From the NCBI GenBank assembly GCA_965237575.1, contig CBDEGI010000004.1, positions 1,240,001 to 1,304,000 on the forward strand: a stretch of DNA of 64,000 nt. Direction: 5' to 3'. A program made the translations under genes and the position numbers. Source of the stretch: JAKZVK01 sp965237575. GTDB taxonomy: Bacteria > Acidobacteriota > Terriglobia > Bryobacterales > UBA6623. The notes below the pieces were generated by a model, which was not told the DNA's origin, searched no databases, and saw only the letters and a program-made list of their open reading frames with translations. This document shows, piece after piece, positions 1 to 8,147 of the stretch; within the stretch, counting starts at the first letter, position 1, and each line of letters begins with the position of its first letter.

Positions 1-1890
1 CGAATTCGCTGTGCCGAGCATGTTGGTGTAACTCACAAACGAAGTGATGCCTTGCCAGCGCGGCAGGTCCAGACGCACCTCGGTGCCTTCGACGCGCGCG
101 CTGTCGAAGCTGATGGGGAAACCGACGCCGGTGTTGAGAAACACGTCATCGTCGTAGAAGTTCTTGAAGTTGCGCCAGTAGTGGCTGACGTCCAAGCGAA
201 ACCGGTCTAACAATGCTTTGCGGATGCCCACTTCATAGAAATGGGCGCGGCCGGCCGGCACCGGTATGGCTCCTTCCACGTCGTCGAGATTGCTCGGAGT
301 CACCGAGCTGCTCAGCAGCAGGTTTTCGAAGGGCGGAATCTGGAAGACGCGGTCGTACGAGCCGCGGAACAGCAAGTCGGCGTTACGCCAGTAGTACGAC
401 AAGCCGGCCCGCGGGCTCAACGCGGAGTCGTTGATCAGCAGCCGATGGTGATCGAAGCGCAGCCCGGCGTCCACGACAAAGTCGCCGAGGTGCAGCCGCT
501 CCTGGACGAACAGGCCCACGTCGGTCCCGCGCCGGCTCTGGTTGAACAGGAAATCAATGTCGGGCAACGCGTTGCTCTGGGCGAAGAGAAAGTTCTCGGT
601 CAGCCTCGTAAAGCGCGCGTCGCCGCCGAGCTTGAGCGCGTGCCGTTCGCCCTGCACCGACAGCGTGCCGGAAACCACCCCTTGGCGAATCTCACGGTCC
701 TGCTCCACGAATACCGGCGTCGAGAGGGGGTTGCTCCACAGGTCTGCGCTCACGTTGCGGACCATACCGCGGACGGCGCCGAGCGTGCGGGCGGAGAAGA
801 CGTGCTGATAGTGGATCTGGCCCGCGGTTTCAGCGCCGCGCCGGTCCTGGCGCTGCCCGGCGGCCTGCTGCTCTAAGTCGTTCGGCACGAGGAAGCCGAC
901 CCGATTCGACCGGAAGTACAGGCTGAGCCGATCGTGCTCGGTGACGTCCTTCTCGAAACGGCCGTTCGCGCCGGCTGAGCTAGCTTTGTTGGTGAAGTTC
1001 TCCAGCGAGGGAGGGTCGAGGTAGCGGTTTGTGTGCCCCGCGCGAACGCCGGCCGAAAAGCTGGTCCCGTTGCGCGAGTAGAGGTGCGAGAAGGCGCCGT
1101 TGATCGTATCGTGGCTGCCGCCCTGGACGAAGAACTCGGGATGATGCCCGACCTCGGCCGCGCGCCGCGAGTGCAACTCGATCACGCCGCCGAGGCGGCG
1201 ACCGAACTCGGCCGGCAGGTGCCCCGTCATGACATGGGCTGCTTCAAACTCGTCCACCTCGAACGCGGGCACGAAGCTGATCGAGCGGTTGTCGTAGAGT
1301 GGGACGCCGTCGATCACGTACTGAGTGTCGTACTCCGACCCGCGCGGGTGGAGGACCGCGTTGGCCTCGAGCAGCCAGCCGGGCAACTCGTTGACCGCTT
1401 CGGTCATGCCGCGCCCGAGGGTGGCGAACGGTTGCTGGTCCATGTGCTCGCGTCCGATGGGGAGGACCATTCTCGCTTCCTGCGGATCGAGCAAGGGCGC
1501 GCTCTCCTCGACCGTGATGGACGTCGCGACTTCCTCGACCTGCAACACAACCGTTCGTTGGACCGGCACCTCCGAGGGGACCGACATTTCAGCGGAGACG
1601 GGTTGGAAGCCGGGCCGGCGAACGTGCAGCCGGTAGAGTCCGAACGGCAGCCGCTTGAAGTGGGCCGTCCCGGAGCTGTCGGCGGCCTGTGCGGTTCGAA
1701 ACTGCGAGACCCAGCTCAGCAGTTCGACTCGGGCGGGCACCGGGAGGCCGGCGGGGTCGTGAACGGTGACGATCAGTTCCCCCTCCATACGGTCTGCACT
1801 GGCGGGCGCGACGAGGGCCACGAGGACCGCAACAACCGGCAGGAGGCGTGCCGGGAACGGCAGTTCCGCGGAACGACGCGAAGCCTCATC
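1..1890 (-). CDS. TonB-dependent receptor, Oar-like (partial, C-terminus outside window)
   Basis: Outer-membrane receptor for TonB-driven uptake of an unknown ligand. Read on the minus strand, the product has a hydrophobic signal segment ending in APASA, a carboxypeptidase-regulatory-like beta domain (HDPAGLPVPARVELL), a plug domain with the YVIDGVPLYDN signature typical of Oar-like receptors, then barrel strands rich in aromatic residues (FVQERLHLGDF, SYYWRNADLLF, HYWRNFKNFYDD) running off the window at base 1. The start is unresolved. An ATG at 1889 lies in another frame; one extra G in the GG run near 1866 would join it to the signal peptide, so a one-base deletion is possible. The family is secure; the substrate is unknown. 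Confidence 0.9.
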
Positions 1891-2394
1891 TGGCCCGGGG
1901 GGATTTGAACCCGGGCCTACGCGGGCTTGACGGCGAACATCGCCAAGCAGCGCAGCGAGCAAGTTCCGAAAGCCCGACGTGATGCGTGAGTTCACAGCCG
2001 GTCGGAATCGAGTGGCGTCGTTTCGTGGTTTCGTAGTGCTTGGTCCGCCATTGGTTCCAGGGTAGTTTTGTGAAATCCGAGTTGACGCCGAGCCCTTGAA
2101 GCTCCGCAGCTCGCTGGAGGTATGGCTTTGGAAACTTTTCCTGCGCCCCTCCAGGGCTCAAGTACCTGATAGTAGCCCATGGCGCAAGCCGTGGGAAGCG
2201 AACGCCGAAAAGGCCAGACAGCCCCGGCAGGGGCGAAGGAGATGGCACTCGCCGCCGTAACGCCGAACGTCTGTTCGACGAGGCTCCACAGCAGCCCGCC
2301 CCCCAAGAACTTGGCACGTTTGTTCAGATGTCGCTCGGATCGGACGACTTAGAGAGGTAGCTCACCGCGACTGTGTAGCCGCTGACGCCAAGGC
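1891..2394. other. Gene-poor gap with palindromes
   Basis: No convincing gene. At 1892-1917 is an 8-bp perfect inverted repeat (GGCCCGGG / CCCGGGCC) whose loop resembles a tRNA T-loop, but no matching acceptor or D arm lies upstream on the minus strand. At 2174-2195 is AGCCCATGGCGCAAGCCGTG..., a variant of the palindrome seen twice at 25.3-25.5 kb, followed by another short palindrome (CCCCGGCAGGGGC) near 2222. The stretch looks like repeat-derived debris beside a truncated gene. Confidence 0.5.
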
Positions 2395-2680
2395 GGTCTC
2401 GGAGGAGGATTGCTGCCGATGCTCGACGCGATGGCACGCAAGATCCCGGCGGATTGCTTCGTCGTGCTGACGGACAGCGAAACGTGGGCGGGAAAGATCC
2501 ACCCCGCCCAGGCGCTGAAACAGTACCGCGAGCGCATGGGGATCCCGGCCAAGCTGGTGGTCGTTGGGATGGCGTCCAACGGCTTCAGCATCGCCGACCC
2601 CAACGACGCCGGCATGCTCGACGTGGTGGGCTTCGACGCCACAGCCCCGAACGTCATTTCCGACTTCGCCGCGCTGTCCC
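2395..2680 (+). pseudogene. 3' remnant of a Ro60/TROVE-domain RNA-binding protein gene
   Basis: About 85 codons match the C-terminal von Willebrand A-like part of bacterial Ro60/TROVE proteins: LPMLDAMARKI, FVVLTDSETWAGKIHPAQAL, RERMGIPAKLVVVGMASNGF, ADPNDAGMLDVVGFDA and a final ISDF, where such proteins normally end. The first in-frame start is a TTG at 2410. Upstream, the expected GTDCALPM-like segment has decayed to Gly-rich sequence, and no HEAT-like RNA-binding domain is present. The reading frame also runs past the normal C-terminus into the convergent gene at 2693. Ro60 normally binds Y-like RNAs in RNA quality control; this piece cannot do so alone. The family match is remembered, not searched. 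Confidence 0.75.
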
Positions 2681-2692
2681 CTTTGGCCGGTA

Positions 2693-3607
2693 TCATAGCT
2701 GCATCTTCGGGTACTTTTGGGATTCCCGCGGCGCCACTATGCAGGCCTCCTCGAAGATCCCTCGGTGCCGCTCCAGGAGTTCAGCTTTCTCAAGCCGGTC
2801 CGGCTTCTGCAAGCGTGGCCAATGAACTGGAACAACCTCAAAGCTTCCTCCTCGTCCTCGGCGGCACGCTAGTATTCCCATCCCAAGCTCGACAATGTGT
2901 TCGAACAGAAGGGGATCTAGTTCTCTTAGTTCCGCCGCCGCGTCGACGAGTTGTGCGGCCACAGGCACCGCAATCCAAACACGATCCGAAAAGCGAACAT
3001 AGTTAGCGGCCTGTTGAACAAGCCTAACGTTAAAGTCAAGCTTAACCTCTACAGTCACCAACTCAATTATTTCGTCAGAACGCCAGTGTACCGCAATGAG
3101 ATCAACGTTTTCGTAGCCGCTACCTGCGCGATCGTTATGGACATCGAAAACATAGTCACACTCTGGCCCAAATTCTGTTGCGTATAGATCATCCAACCTA
3201 CCTTTTACGTATGTGACAAGCCGCGCCTCATCCTGGCGATACTCACGTGGAGGTGCGGGTGTCTTGGCATCTGGAGGTTCGGCGTCTGCTTCCTCTGCTT
3301 CAGCGTCTGCCGCAGCTCTAGTGTTTTCCTCAAGTTGCCGATGGGCTTCCTCGGAGTAGAAGCTTCTTCCACGATGATAGTGTCGAGCCTCGCTGTCCGG
3401 GCCAGTGTCGTCCAGCTCGTAGAACTTTAGCTTTGCAATGATCTCGGTAACGTTAGGAATCCCTTTCGCCTCAAAGTGTCTTCGCAGGACCCGAGTACTC
3501 ACGCATCCCTCCTGCTGCCGGAGCATATCAAGAAGTATCTCTCTCGCTTTCCCCAACTCATCTGTTTCTGTCTCAGCAGGCCGAGCATAAGGTTCGCTGT
3601 CATTCAT
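2693..3607 (-). CDS. PD-(D/E)xK nuclease-like hypothetical protein
   Basis: 304 residues. The N-terminal 80 residues look like a helical winged-helix-type segment, followed by an Ala/Glu/Pro-rich linker (about 95-122). The C-terminal part carries an Asp at 169 (NVDL) and Glu187-x-Lys189 (VTVEVKL), with QQAANYVRFSDRVWIAVP after it, the arrangement of PD-(D/E)xK folds in restriction-like and HJC-like proteins. No named family was recognised. Its 5' half and upstream flank are visibly more AT-rich than neighbouring genes, and it abuts the truncated Ro60 gene tail to tail, which suggests recent acquisition. DNA cleavage is inferred from the motif only; it could be an anti-phage or repair protein. 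Confidence 0.6.
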   Translation of the reverse strand: MNDSEPYARPAETETDELGKAREILLDMLRQQEGCVSTRVLRRHFEAKGIPNVTEIIAKLKFYELDDTGPDSEARHYHRGRSFYSEEAHRQLEENTRAAADAEAEEADAEPPDAKTPAPPREYRQDEARLVTYVKGRLDDLYATEFGPECDYVFDVHNDRAGSGYENVDLIAVHWRSDEIIELVTVEVKLDFNVRLVQQAANYVRFSDRVWIAVPVAAQLVDAAAELRELDPLLFEHIVELGMGILACRRGRGGSFEVVPVHWPRLQKPDRLEKAELLERHRGIFEEACIVAPRESQKYPKMQL

Positions 3608-4017
3608 CGCTTTTGCACTCCTTCCATCTCACCAGCTGCGCCAAAGCCGGAATATCCGATTGGGACCTCCAGCAGCGTGATAATACACCGTAGAACGGGT
3701 TGCCTGCAACAACCTGGGCGTTTCCTGCGCTGCTGCCGAAAACCTGGAGGGCTGGATGCGGGTTGTTAGGAAAATTTGCGATATCGCCCGCTGCAACGTG
3801 AGCAACTTGGCCCATCAGCTGTTGCACCGACTAAAACCGGGACAGCCTCAATTATAAGCCTCGCGCCCCGCCACGTGCGCCCGTGCGCCGGTGTCAGTGC
3901 GCCGGCCTCGCCAAAACTGGAGCCCTCGCCTGGTTGTGTAACGGCCTTTGAAAAGGGCGAAACGCCGCGGGGCTCGAAGAGCCCTGCGCCGCGCGCGAGA
4001 GGGTACGAAATGCCTGC
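3608..4017. other. Gap of about 410 bases with no convincing gene
   Basis: Short open frames here show no recognisable protein. The left part is AT-richer, like the upstream end of the PD-(D/E)xK gene. An ATTATA at 3851-3856 reads TATAAT on the minus strand, about 240 bases before that gene, and could be a -10 box, but no good -35 was found. The right part is GC-rich and repetitive (CGTGCGCC, CGCCGG runs). Confidence 0.35.
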
Positions 4018-4614
4018 CTAGGAACAATCCCAGGGGCAAGGTTGGGTTGCTGGGCTGCGGGAGCCCACCCTCTCGAGAGACGTTGCGCGAGGTGAGCGAT
4101 TCAACACGTTGCCGTAGCGGTCGACTTCGATATCACAGCAGTCCTCTAATAGCGACTTGAGCTTTTCACGCCCGCGCTGCACACGCGACTTCATGCCCGA
4201 GAAAGAGAGGTCCAGTACATCGGCCGCCGCTTTTTGTGTCAGTCCGCCGAGGTCGGTGAGTTGGAGCGCCTGGCGGTAGTTCTTTGGCAACTGCTCCATG
4301 GCGGGCCCGAGGCAGGGCGTCAGGTCGTGAGGGTTGCTGGTGTTGGCAACGTTGTGAGAGGCGGGTTCGACGCCGTCGGCGGGGGTTTCGGGCCGGCGAC
4401 GCCGTAGATGGTCGATCACGGCATTGTGCGCCACGCGGAAGATCCACGCGCGTAGATTCTCTTCCGACCGCAGCGAGTCGAGGCGCTGATGGACGCGGAG
4501 GAAGACATCCTGGAGGATGTCTTCCGCGTCGGCCTGGTTGCCGACCCGCACGTTGATGTAGCGCCTCAGTTGAGGGTGGAACTCGCGCCAGGCGGTGCTG
4601 GTGTTGGAAGTCAT
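4018..4614 (-). CDS. sigZ: RNA polymerase ECF sigma factor SigZ
   Basis: Extracytoplasmic-function sigma factor that directs RNA polymerase to a small regulon. Sigma region 2 spans about residues 10-75 (DAEDILQDVFLRVH, LRAWIFRVAHN) and region 4 about 104-153 (LPKNYRQALQLTDLGGLTQK, FSGMKSRVQRGREKL). The pair CysCys at 159-160 followed by IEVDRYGNV is the tail typical of SigZ-type factors. The protein continues some 28 residues beyond that point; this extension overlaps a palindromic repeat-like stretch near 4050-4075 and may be repeat-derived. No anti-sigma gene is adjacent; the cysteine-rich DUF2703 gene upstream on the same strand is the likely functional partner. Confidence 0.88.
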   Translation of the reverse strand: MTSNTSTAWREFHPQLRRYINVRVGNQADAEDILQDVFLRVHQRLDSLRSEENLRAWIFRVAHNAVIDHLRRRRPETPADGVEPASHNVANTSNPHDLTPCLGPAMEQLPKNYRQALQLTDLGGLTQKAAADVLDLSFSGMKSRVQRGREKLKSLLEDCCDIEVDRYGNVLNRSPRATSLERVGSRSPATQPCPWDCS

Positions 4615-4878
4615 GTCGACTTTGTTTTCAGCCTAACAGCCCGACAAGCAGCGGCGAGCCCCCCGCCACAACCGAGCCGCGGATGGAAATCCGCAGTTCC
4701 TTCGGCCCAACGCAGATGGATCCAACCACGCCACCGATCCCCGGCGGGCGACTGAGAAAGGTCCGCGGTTGCCTGCCAAACCGAGCGGATTTACCCGTCA
4801 CTTGCGTTCCGGGCTCGGTTTCTTGGGTTCGCGCGGATTCGCGCCCAGAACCCCTGAGGCGGCCTGCCGCAGTCACGG
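4615..4878. repeat. REP-like palindromes between sigZ and the DUF2703 gene
   Basis: Contains GCGGATGGAAATCCGC (near 4680) and, at 4797-4822, a sequence starting GTCACTTGCGTTCCGGGCTC, nearly identical to one arm of the hairpin at 48481-48506 and similar to 13131-13157. These look like copies of one dispersed palindromic family. No gene is seen. Confidence 0.6.
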
Positions 4879-5403
4879 CTAGCAGCACTTGGCTCCGGCT
4901 GTCGACGCCGAGCCTTGTTTGTGCTCGAAGAACTGCCGGAGTTGAAGCGGCGGTTCCACGGTTTGGCGACGCTCGGATTTGGCGGCGTCCCGGCGGCCGA
5001 CGAGCGCACGCAAGACCGGCGCCGCGCGATGAACCTCCCCCCGCCAGCGCCAGACGCGGCATTGAAAATCCTCGCCGCAACCACAAACGTCGCCGCAAGG
5101 CTCGCACACCGACTCTTCGATCTCCGGTGCGATGTCCGTCCCATTAACACGGATGGTTGGGGAGCTGGCAAACCCGAGTTCGCCGGCTTGTTCCACGGAC
5201 TCGACTTTCGTCTTCCTGACGTCCAGGCCGATGCCAAGAAGCTCGGCAACGGGGCGCAGAGTTTCCAGTGTGGCGTCTAACTGCGAGCCGGTCTCCCGGC
5301 ATCGTCCGCAGACTTCGTCATCAAGGAAATGGAAGGCAATCTCAACCCGATGCCTCCCTTCGGAATAGCCCGAGGTAGGCTCGGCAGGCTGGGAATTCGT
5401 CAT
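4879..5403 (-). CDS. DUF2703 cysteine-rich protein
   Basis: 174 residues. A thioredoxin-like N-terminal half has CGRC at 32-35 (FHFLDDEVCGRCRETGSQL) and SSPTIRVNGTDI around 80-90, the cis-Pro region expected of a thioredoxin fold. A cysteine cluster follows: Cys100, 103, 107, 109 and 115 (CEPCGDVCGCG). The last two residues are CysCys. DUF2703 proteins are known beside SigZ-type sigma factors and metalloid or thiol-stress genes, an association recalled rather than checked here. A role in redox or metal sensing, perhaps feeding into SigZ, is inference. It lies upstream of sigZ on the same strand with a repeat-filled gap of 264 bases, so cotranscription is uncertain. Confidence 0.7.
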   Translation of the reverse strand: MTNSQPAEPTSGYSEGRHRVEIAFHFLDDEVCGRCRETGSQLDATLETLRPVAELLGIGLDVRKTKVESVEQAGELGFASSPTIRVNGTDIAPEIEESVCEPCGDVCGCGEDFQCRVWRWRGEVHRAAPVLRALVGRRDAAKSERRQTVEPPLQLRQFFEHKQGSASTAGAKCC

Positions 5404-5519
5404 CGTTTGGTCCTCCTTCGCGGTGAATGGTCGATCCCGATGGGATCTTCACTAGCTCAGACGAGCGAGGGCGAAAAAGGACGCAAACTTCCCACGGGCC
5501 GGGCGCGGCGAGGGGGCCG

Positions 5520-6251
5520 TCAACCGGGCCGGCGCCACAGCACCGACAGATCGTCCTTGGGGGCGAAGCCGAGGATGCGTTTCGCTTTGTCGTTGCGGAA
5601 CTTGCCGTGGGGCATGTCGCCGAGGACGAAAAAGACCTCGCACTTCGACGGAAGCGTCGCCAAGTCGACTTCGAGGCCGAGCCTGAAGATCTCGCCCGCA
5701 TCGCCCCACGACACGATGAACGGCACGCCGCCGGCGCCGGGCTTCAGCTCGGTCACCTCGCGGAAGTTGTAGAAGAGATACTCCTGGACCCAGATGTCGT
5801 GATGCTTGGTGAAGAGCCGGCAGACTTCTTGCCCGAGCGACTTGGAGTGTGCATACAGGTTCGTGCCCGATTGCGGCGGCACCTCGGGGACCAGGCCGTA
5901 GTCGAATCCCTCGTACGGGGGGCCGGTGATCGTGAAGTGCGGGCCCGTGTTGATGAAGCGCTTAATGCCGTGCTCGACCGCGGCCAGCATCAGGTTGTAG
6001 CAGCCGATCGTGTTCACGTCGAACGCGATCTTGCGGTGGCTGCGCAGCACCGAGAGGTTGACGATGGCGTCCATACCCTTGGCGGCGTCACTCACTTGTT
6101 CGAGCGAGGTTACGTCCACGTTGCGAAACTCGTGCCGGGTGGGCGCGGGCGGCGGCCTGATGTCGGTGATGAGCAATTCGTGGTGATCCTCGAGGGCCTT
6201 GACGACGTGTGGCCCGAGGTAGCCGTTGGCTCCAATGACGAGGACTTTCAT
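5520..6251 (-). CDS. NAD-dependent epimerase/dehydratase (extended SDR)
   Basis: 243-residue Rossmann-fold oxidoreductase of the extended short-chain dehydrogenase group. It starts with the nucleotide-binding VIGANGYLGPHV motif, has an acidic residue after beta-2 (TDIRPP) consistent with NAD(H), and the catalytic Tyr133-x-x-x-Lys137 pair (YAHSKSLG). It is shorter than the usual 300 or so residues, mainly in the C-terminal substrate-binding part, so its substrate (probably a sugar or sugar nucleotide) cannot be given. Its ATG overlaps the stop of the upstream gene (ATGA at 6248-6251), so the two are translationally coupled. It ends the group RraA - SDR - SDR. Confidence 0.85.
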   Translation of the reverse strand: MKVLVIGANGYLGPHVVKALEDHHELLITDIRPPPAPTRHEFRNVDVTSLEQVSDAAKGMDAIVNLSVLRSHRKIAFDVNTIGCYNLMLAAVEHGIKRFINTGPHFTITGPPYEGFDYGLVPEVPPQSGTNLYAHSKSLGQEVCRLFTKHHDIWVQEYLFYNFREVTELKPGAGGVPFIVSWGDAGEIFRLGLEVDLATLPSKCEVFFVLGDMPHGKFRNDKAKRILGFAPKDDLSVLWRRPG

Positions 6252-7045
6252 GCCGCACCTCCCCCATCATTCCCGCGGGGTTCGTAACCCAACATGCCGT
6301 TGGCCCTCGCGGAGGAGAAGCGCGCATCCGCCCCCGACGATACATGAAAGACTGCCCACCGGCCCAGGGATTGGGCGTTGTCCTCGACCTTACCGTTCAG
6401 GGCAAGTGAAACCGCCTGGACGGCGTCTTCTTCAGCAATGGAAGTGGGCGTCTGCGGGTCGGTCGACCCGACGAGATCACCGAGCCTGAGAACTACGATG
6501 TCGAGCTCACACGCCCGCGCGAACTCGCGGCAGGTGAACTCGGCCAGGTACTTGGGAAGCCCCGGGGCCGATAGGCTCGGCCGCGGGCGCCAGCGCTCTT
6601 CCACAAGGAAGTCGGAGTCATAGGCGGTCATCATCTCGAGCGTGCTAATGAAGACAACCCGGCGGACGTCCGCCTCTGAGGCGGCCAGCAACAGGTTGTA
6701 AGTACAGCGCGTCAGGTGATCGATCTGTGAGTGCAGGTCTTCGCCCGGCATCGCTTCGGCCACGTGAACGATGGCCCCGACGCCCTGCACCAATTCGTTC
6801 GTCGGTTCCTCATGGCCCAGGTCCGACTTGGTGAACGGGTGATTGGTTTGCACGTCTCCGCGGGCCGTGAGCAGAACCTCGTGGTTCGTACTGAGGGCGT
6901 CGGCGAGGGCCTGAGCCAAACGGTGCTCCGCCGACGTAATCAGGATGCGGGTTGCGCCGGCGTCGTCGCCTCCCGGGCCACAGGCCATCCCGGCGCTACC
7001 GACGGCCGCGAGCCCGGTGTTTCTGACGAACGTTCTACGATCCAT
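6248..7045 (-). CDS. Tat-exported degenerate SDR-like protein
   Basis: 265 residues beginning DRRTFVRNTGLAAVGSAGMAC, a twin-arginine signal that may end in a lipobox-like Cys. The rest follows the extended SDR fold (AIVHVAEAMPG, YNLLLAASEADVRRVVFIST, VVLRLGDLVG). However, the glycine-rich nucleotide-binding loop reads ITSAEHRLAQAL rather than GxxGxxG, and the catalytic Tyr-x-x-x-Lys site reads KYLAEFTCRE, without the Lys. It is therefore probably not a working oxidoreductase and may bind a ligand or pair with the intact SDR that overlaps it by four bases downstream. It starts seven bases after the RraA-like gene. Confidence 0.75.
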   Translation of the reverse strand: MDRRTFVRNTGLAAVGSAGMACGPGGDDAGATRILITSAEHRLAQALADALSTNHEVLLTARGDVQTNHPFTKSDLGHEEPTNELVQGVGAIVHVAEAMPGEDLHSQIDHLTRCTYNLLLAASEADVRRVVFISTLEMMTAYDSDFLVEERWRPRPSLSAPGLPKYLAEFTCREFARACELDIVVLRLGDLVGSTDPQTPTSIAEEDAVQAVSLALNGKVEDNAQSLGRWAVFHVSSGADARFSSARANGMLGYEPRGNDGGGAA

Positions 7046-7052
7046 GGCTGCG

Positions 7053-7949
7053 TCACTTTCCGCCGCGCTTGGCCTTGATCTCCTTCATCCGCTTCTCTTT
7101 GAACGCCTCGAACTCTTTCTTTAACTCGGGCGTCAGTTCGCCGCCGTAGAGTTGGCTCGCGCGCCACTTGCCGGTCAGCAGCTTCGCCTTCGTCCAGTCG
7201 TCTTTGATGTGGATGTAGTCGGCGTTCTCCAAGACTTCTTCGACCAAATGCGGAGGAATGAAGATCACGCCCTCGCGGTCACCGAGCACGACGTCGCCAG
7301 GCATCGCGATCGCCCCGCCGATCTCGACCGGGATGTTGATGCCGACGGTGAGAACGCCGCTCACCGCCGAGGGATGCGCCTTCTTGTAGTAGAGGTTCAA
7401 CGGCAGGTCGAAAGACCCCTGCAAATCGCGGATGGTGCCGTCGACGACTGCCCCGCGGCGCGTCGCTCCCCAGATGGCCGAATGCAGGTTGTCACCGCCG
7501 AAGTTGTGCCCTGGCGTCGCGCCCATTAGGTCGACCACGGCCACGTCGTCGCGTTGCAACACGTCGATCACCTTCTGGGTGTTGCCGCGCGCGAGGCCCT
7601 TCTTCTTAGCGTCGGCATTGACCACTTCTTCGAGGTCGGGACGGTGCGGCAAGTACTTGGCTGTGAGGGCGCGGCCGACGAGACGCTGGCCGGGCTTGAG
7701 AATCTCGAATCCGTCGGCATACTGGCGCATGTAGCCCTTGCCGCGGACAACGCCCCAGGCTTCCTCGACAGACAACTCGGCGATGCGTTCGAGGAGCGGG
7801 GCCGGCACTTTCGGTCGCCCGTCGGGGAAGCGCTCGTAAGGGTTGAGTTTCGTCCACTCGATCATCTGCTCGCGGGTCAGGCTGAAGATCTGGCCCGAGG
7901 CAGGCAGTGCGAGAAGAATGGCAACGATGAGAGTCGAAAGAAGTTTCAT
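7053..7949 (-). CDS. Exported RraA-like / HMG-CHA aldolase family protein
   Basis: 298 residues with a Sec-type signal peptide (LLSTLIVAILLALPASGQ). The body is the RraA-like fold shared by regulators of RNase E and class II 4-hydroxy-4-methyl-2-oxoglutarate/4-carboxy-4-hydroxy-2-oxoadipate aldolases: GGDN at 151-154, GAVVDGTIRDL at 166-176 with the metal-associated Arg174-Asp175, then IGGAIAMPGDVVLGDREGVI. Export argues against RNase E regulation and favours a periplasmic aldolase or decarboxylase on a keto acid. It is first in a group with the two SDR genes, with seven bases between it and the next, so they are probably one operon. Confidence 0.85.
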   Translation of the reverse strand: MKLLSTLIVAILLALPASGQIFSLTREQMIEWTKLNPYERFPDGRPKVPAPLLERIAELSVEEAWGVVRGKGYMRQYADGFEILKPGQRLVGRALTAKYLPHRPDLEEVVNADAKKKGLARGNTQKVIDVLQRDDVAVVDLMGATPGHNFGGDNLHSAIWGATRRGAVVDGTIRDLQGSFDLPLNLYYKKAHPSAVSGVLTVGINIPVEIGGAIAMPGDVVLGDREGVIFIPPHLVEEVLENADYIHIKDDWTKAKLLTGKWRASQLYGGELTPELKKEFEAFKEKRMKEIKAKRGGK

Positions 7950-8017
7950 GGGTTTTGTCCTGTGGGAGGGTTCCGCGCGATCATGATAGGGGATCGGGGC
8001 GGGAGTTTCAAGTTCGT

Positions 8018-8130
8018 TTCTCGCAAAGACGCAAAGGACCGCAAAGAGCGCAAAGAGAAACTGGCAACGAAGAAGCTCAGAGAAACAAACCTCTTGGCGG
8101 CCTTGGCGGTCCTTTGCGTCTTTGCGAGAA
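8018..8130. repeat. Inverted-repeat element with 25-bp perfect arms
   Basis: The left arm 8018-8042 begins TTCTCGCAAAGACGCAAAGG and is matched exactly by the reverse complement at 8106-8130; a further partial copy (CTTTGCGAGAAAC) follows to about 8150. Between the arms lies GCAAAG-rich sequence. The motif CTCGCAAAGACGCAAAG is a widely dispersed intergenic palindrome in bacteria, so this is probably a MITE or REP-like element. It sits between the aldolase and RraA-like genes and touches the 3' end of the aldolase. Confidence 0.8.
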
Positions 8131-8147
8131 CCGCCTTTGCGAGAAAC

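Noticed and set aside
1892..1917. tRNA-like T-arm (GGGTTCAAATCCC on the minus strand)
   Set aside because: No matching acceptor 5' strand, D arm or anticodon arm lies upstream; the outer T-stem positions do not pair. It is simply a palindrome, or at most a tRNA 3' fragment.
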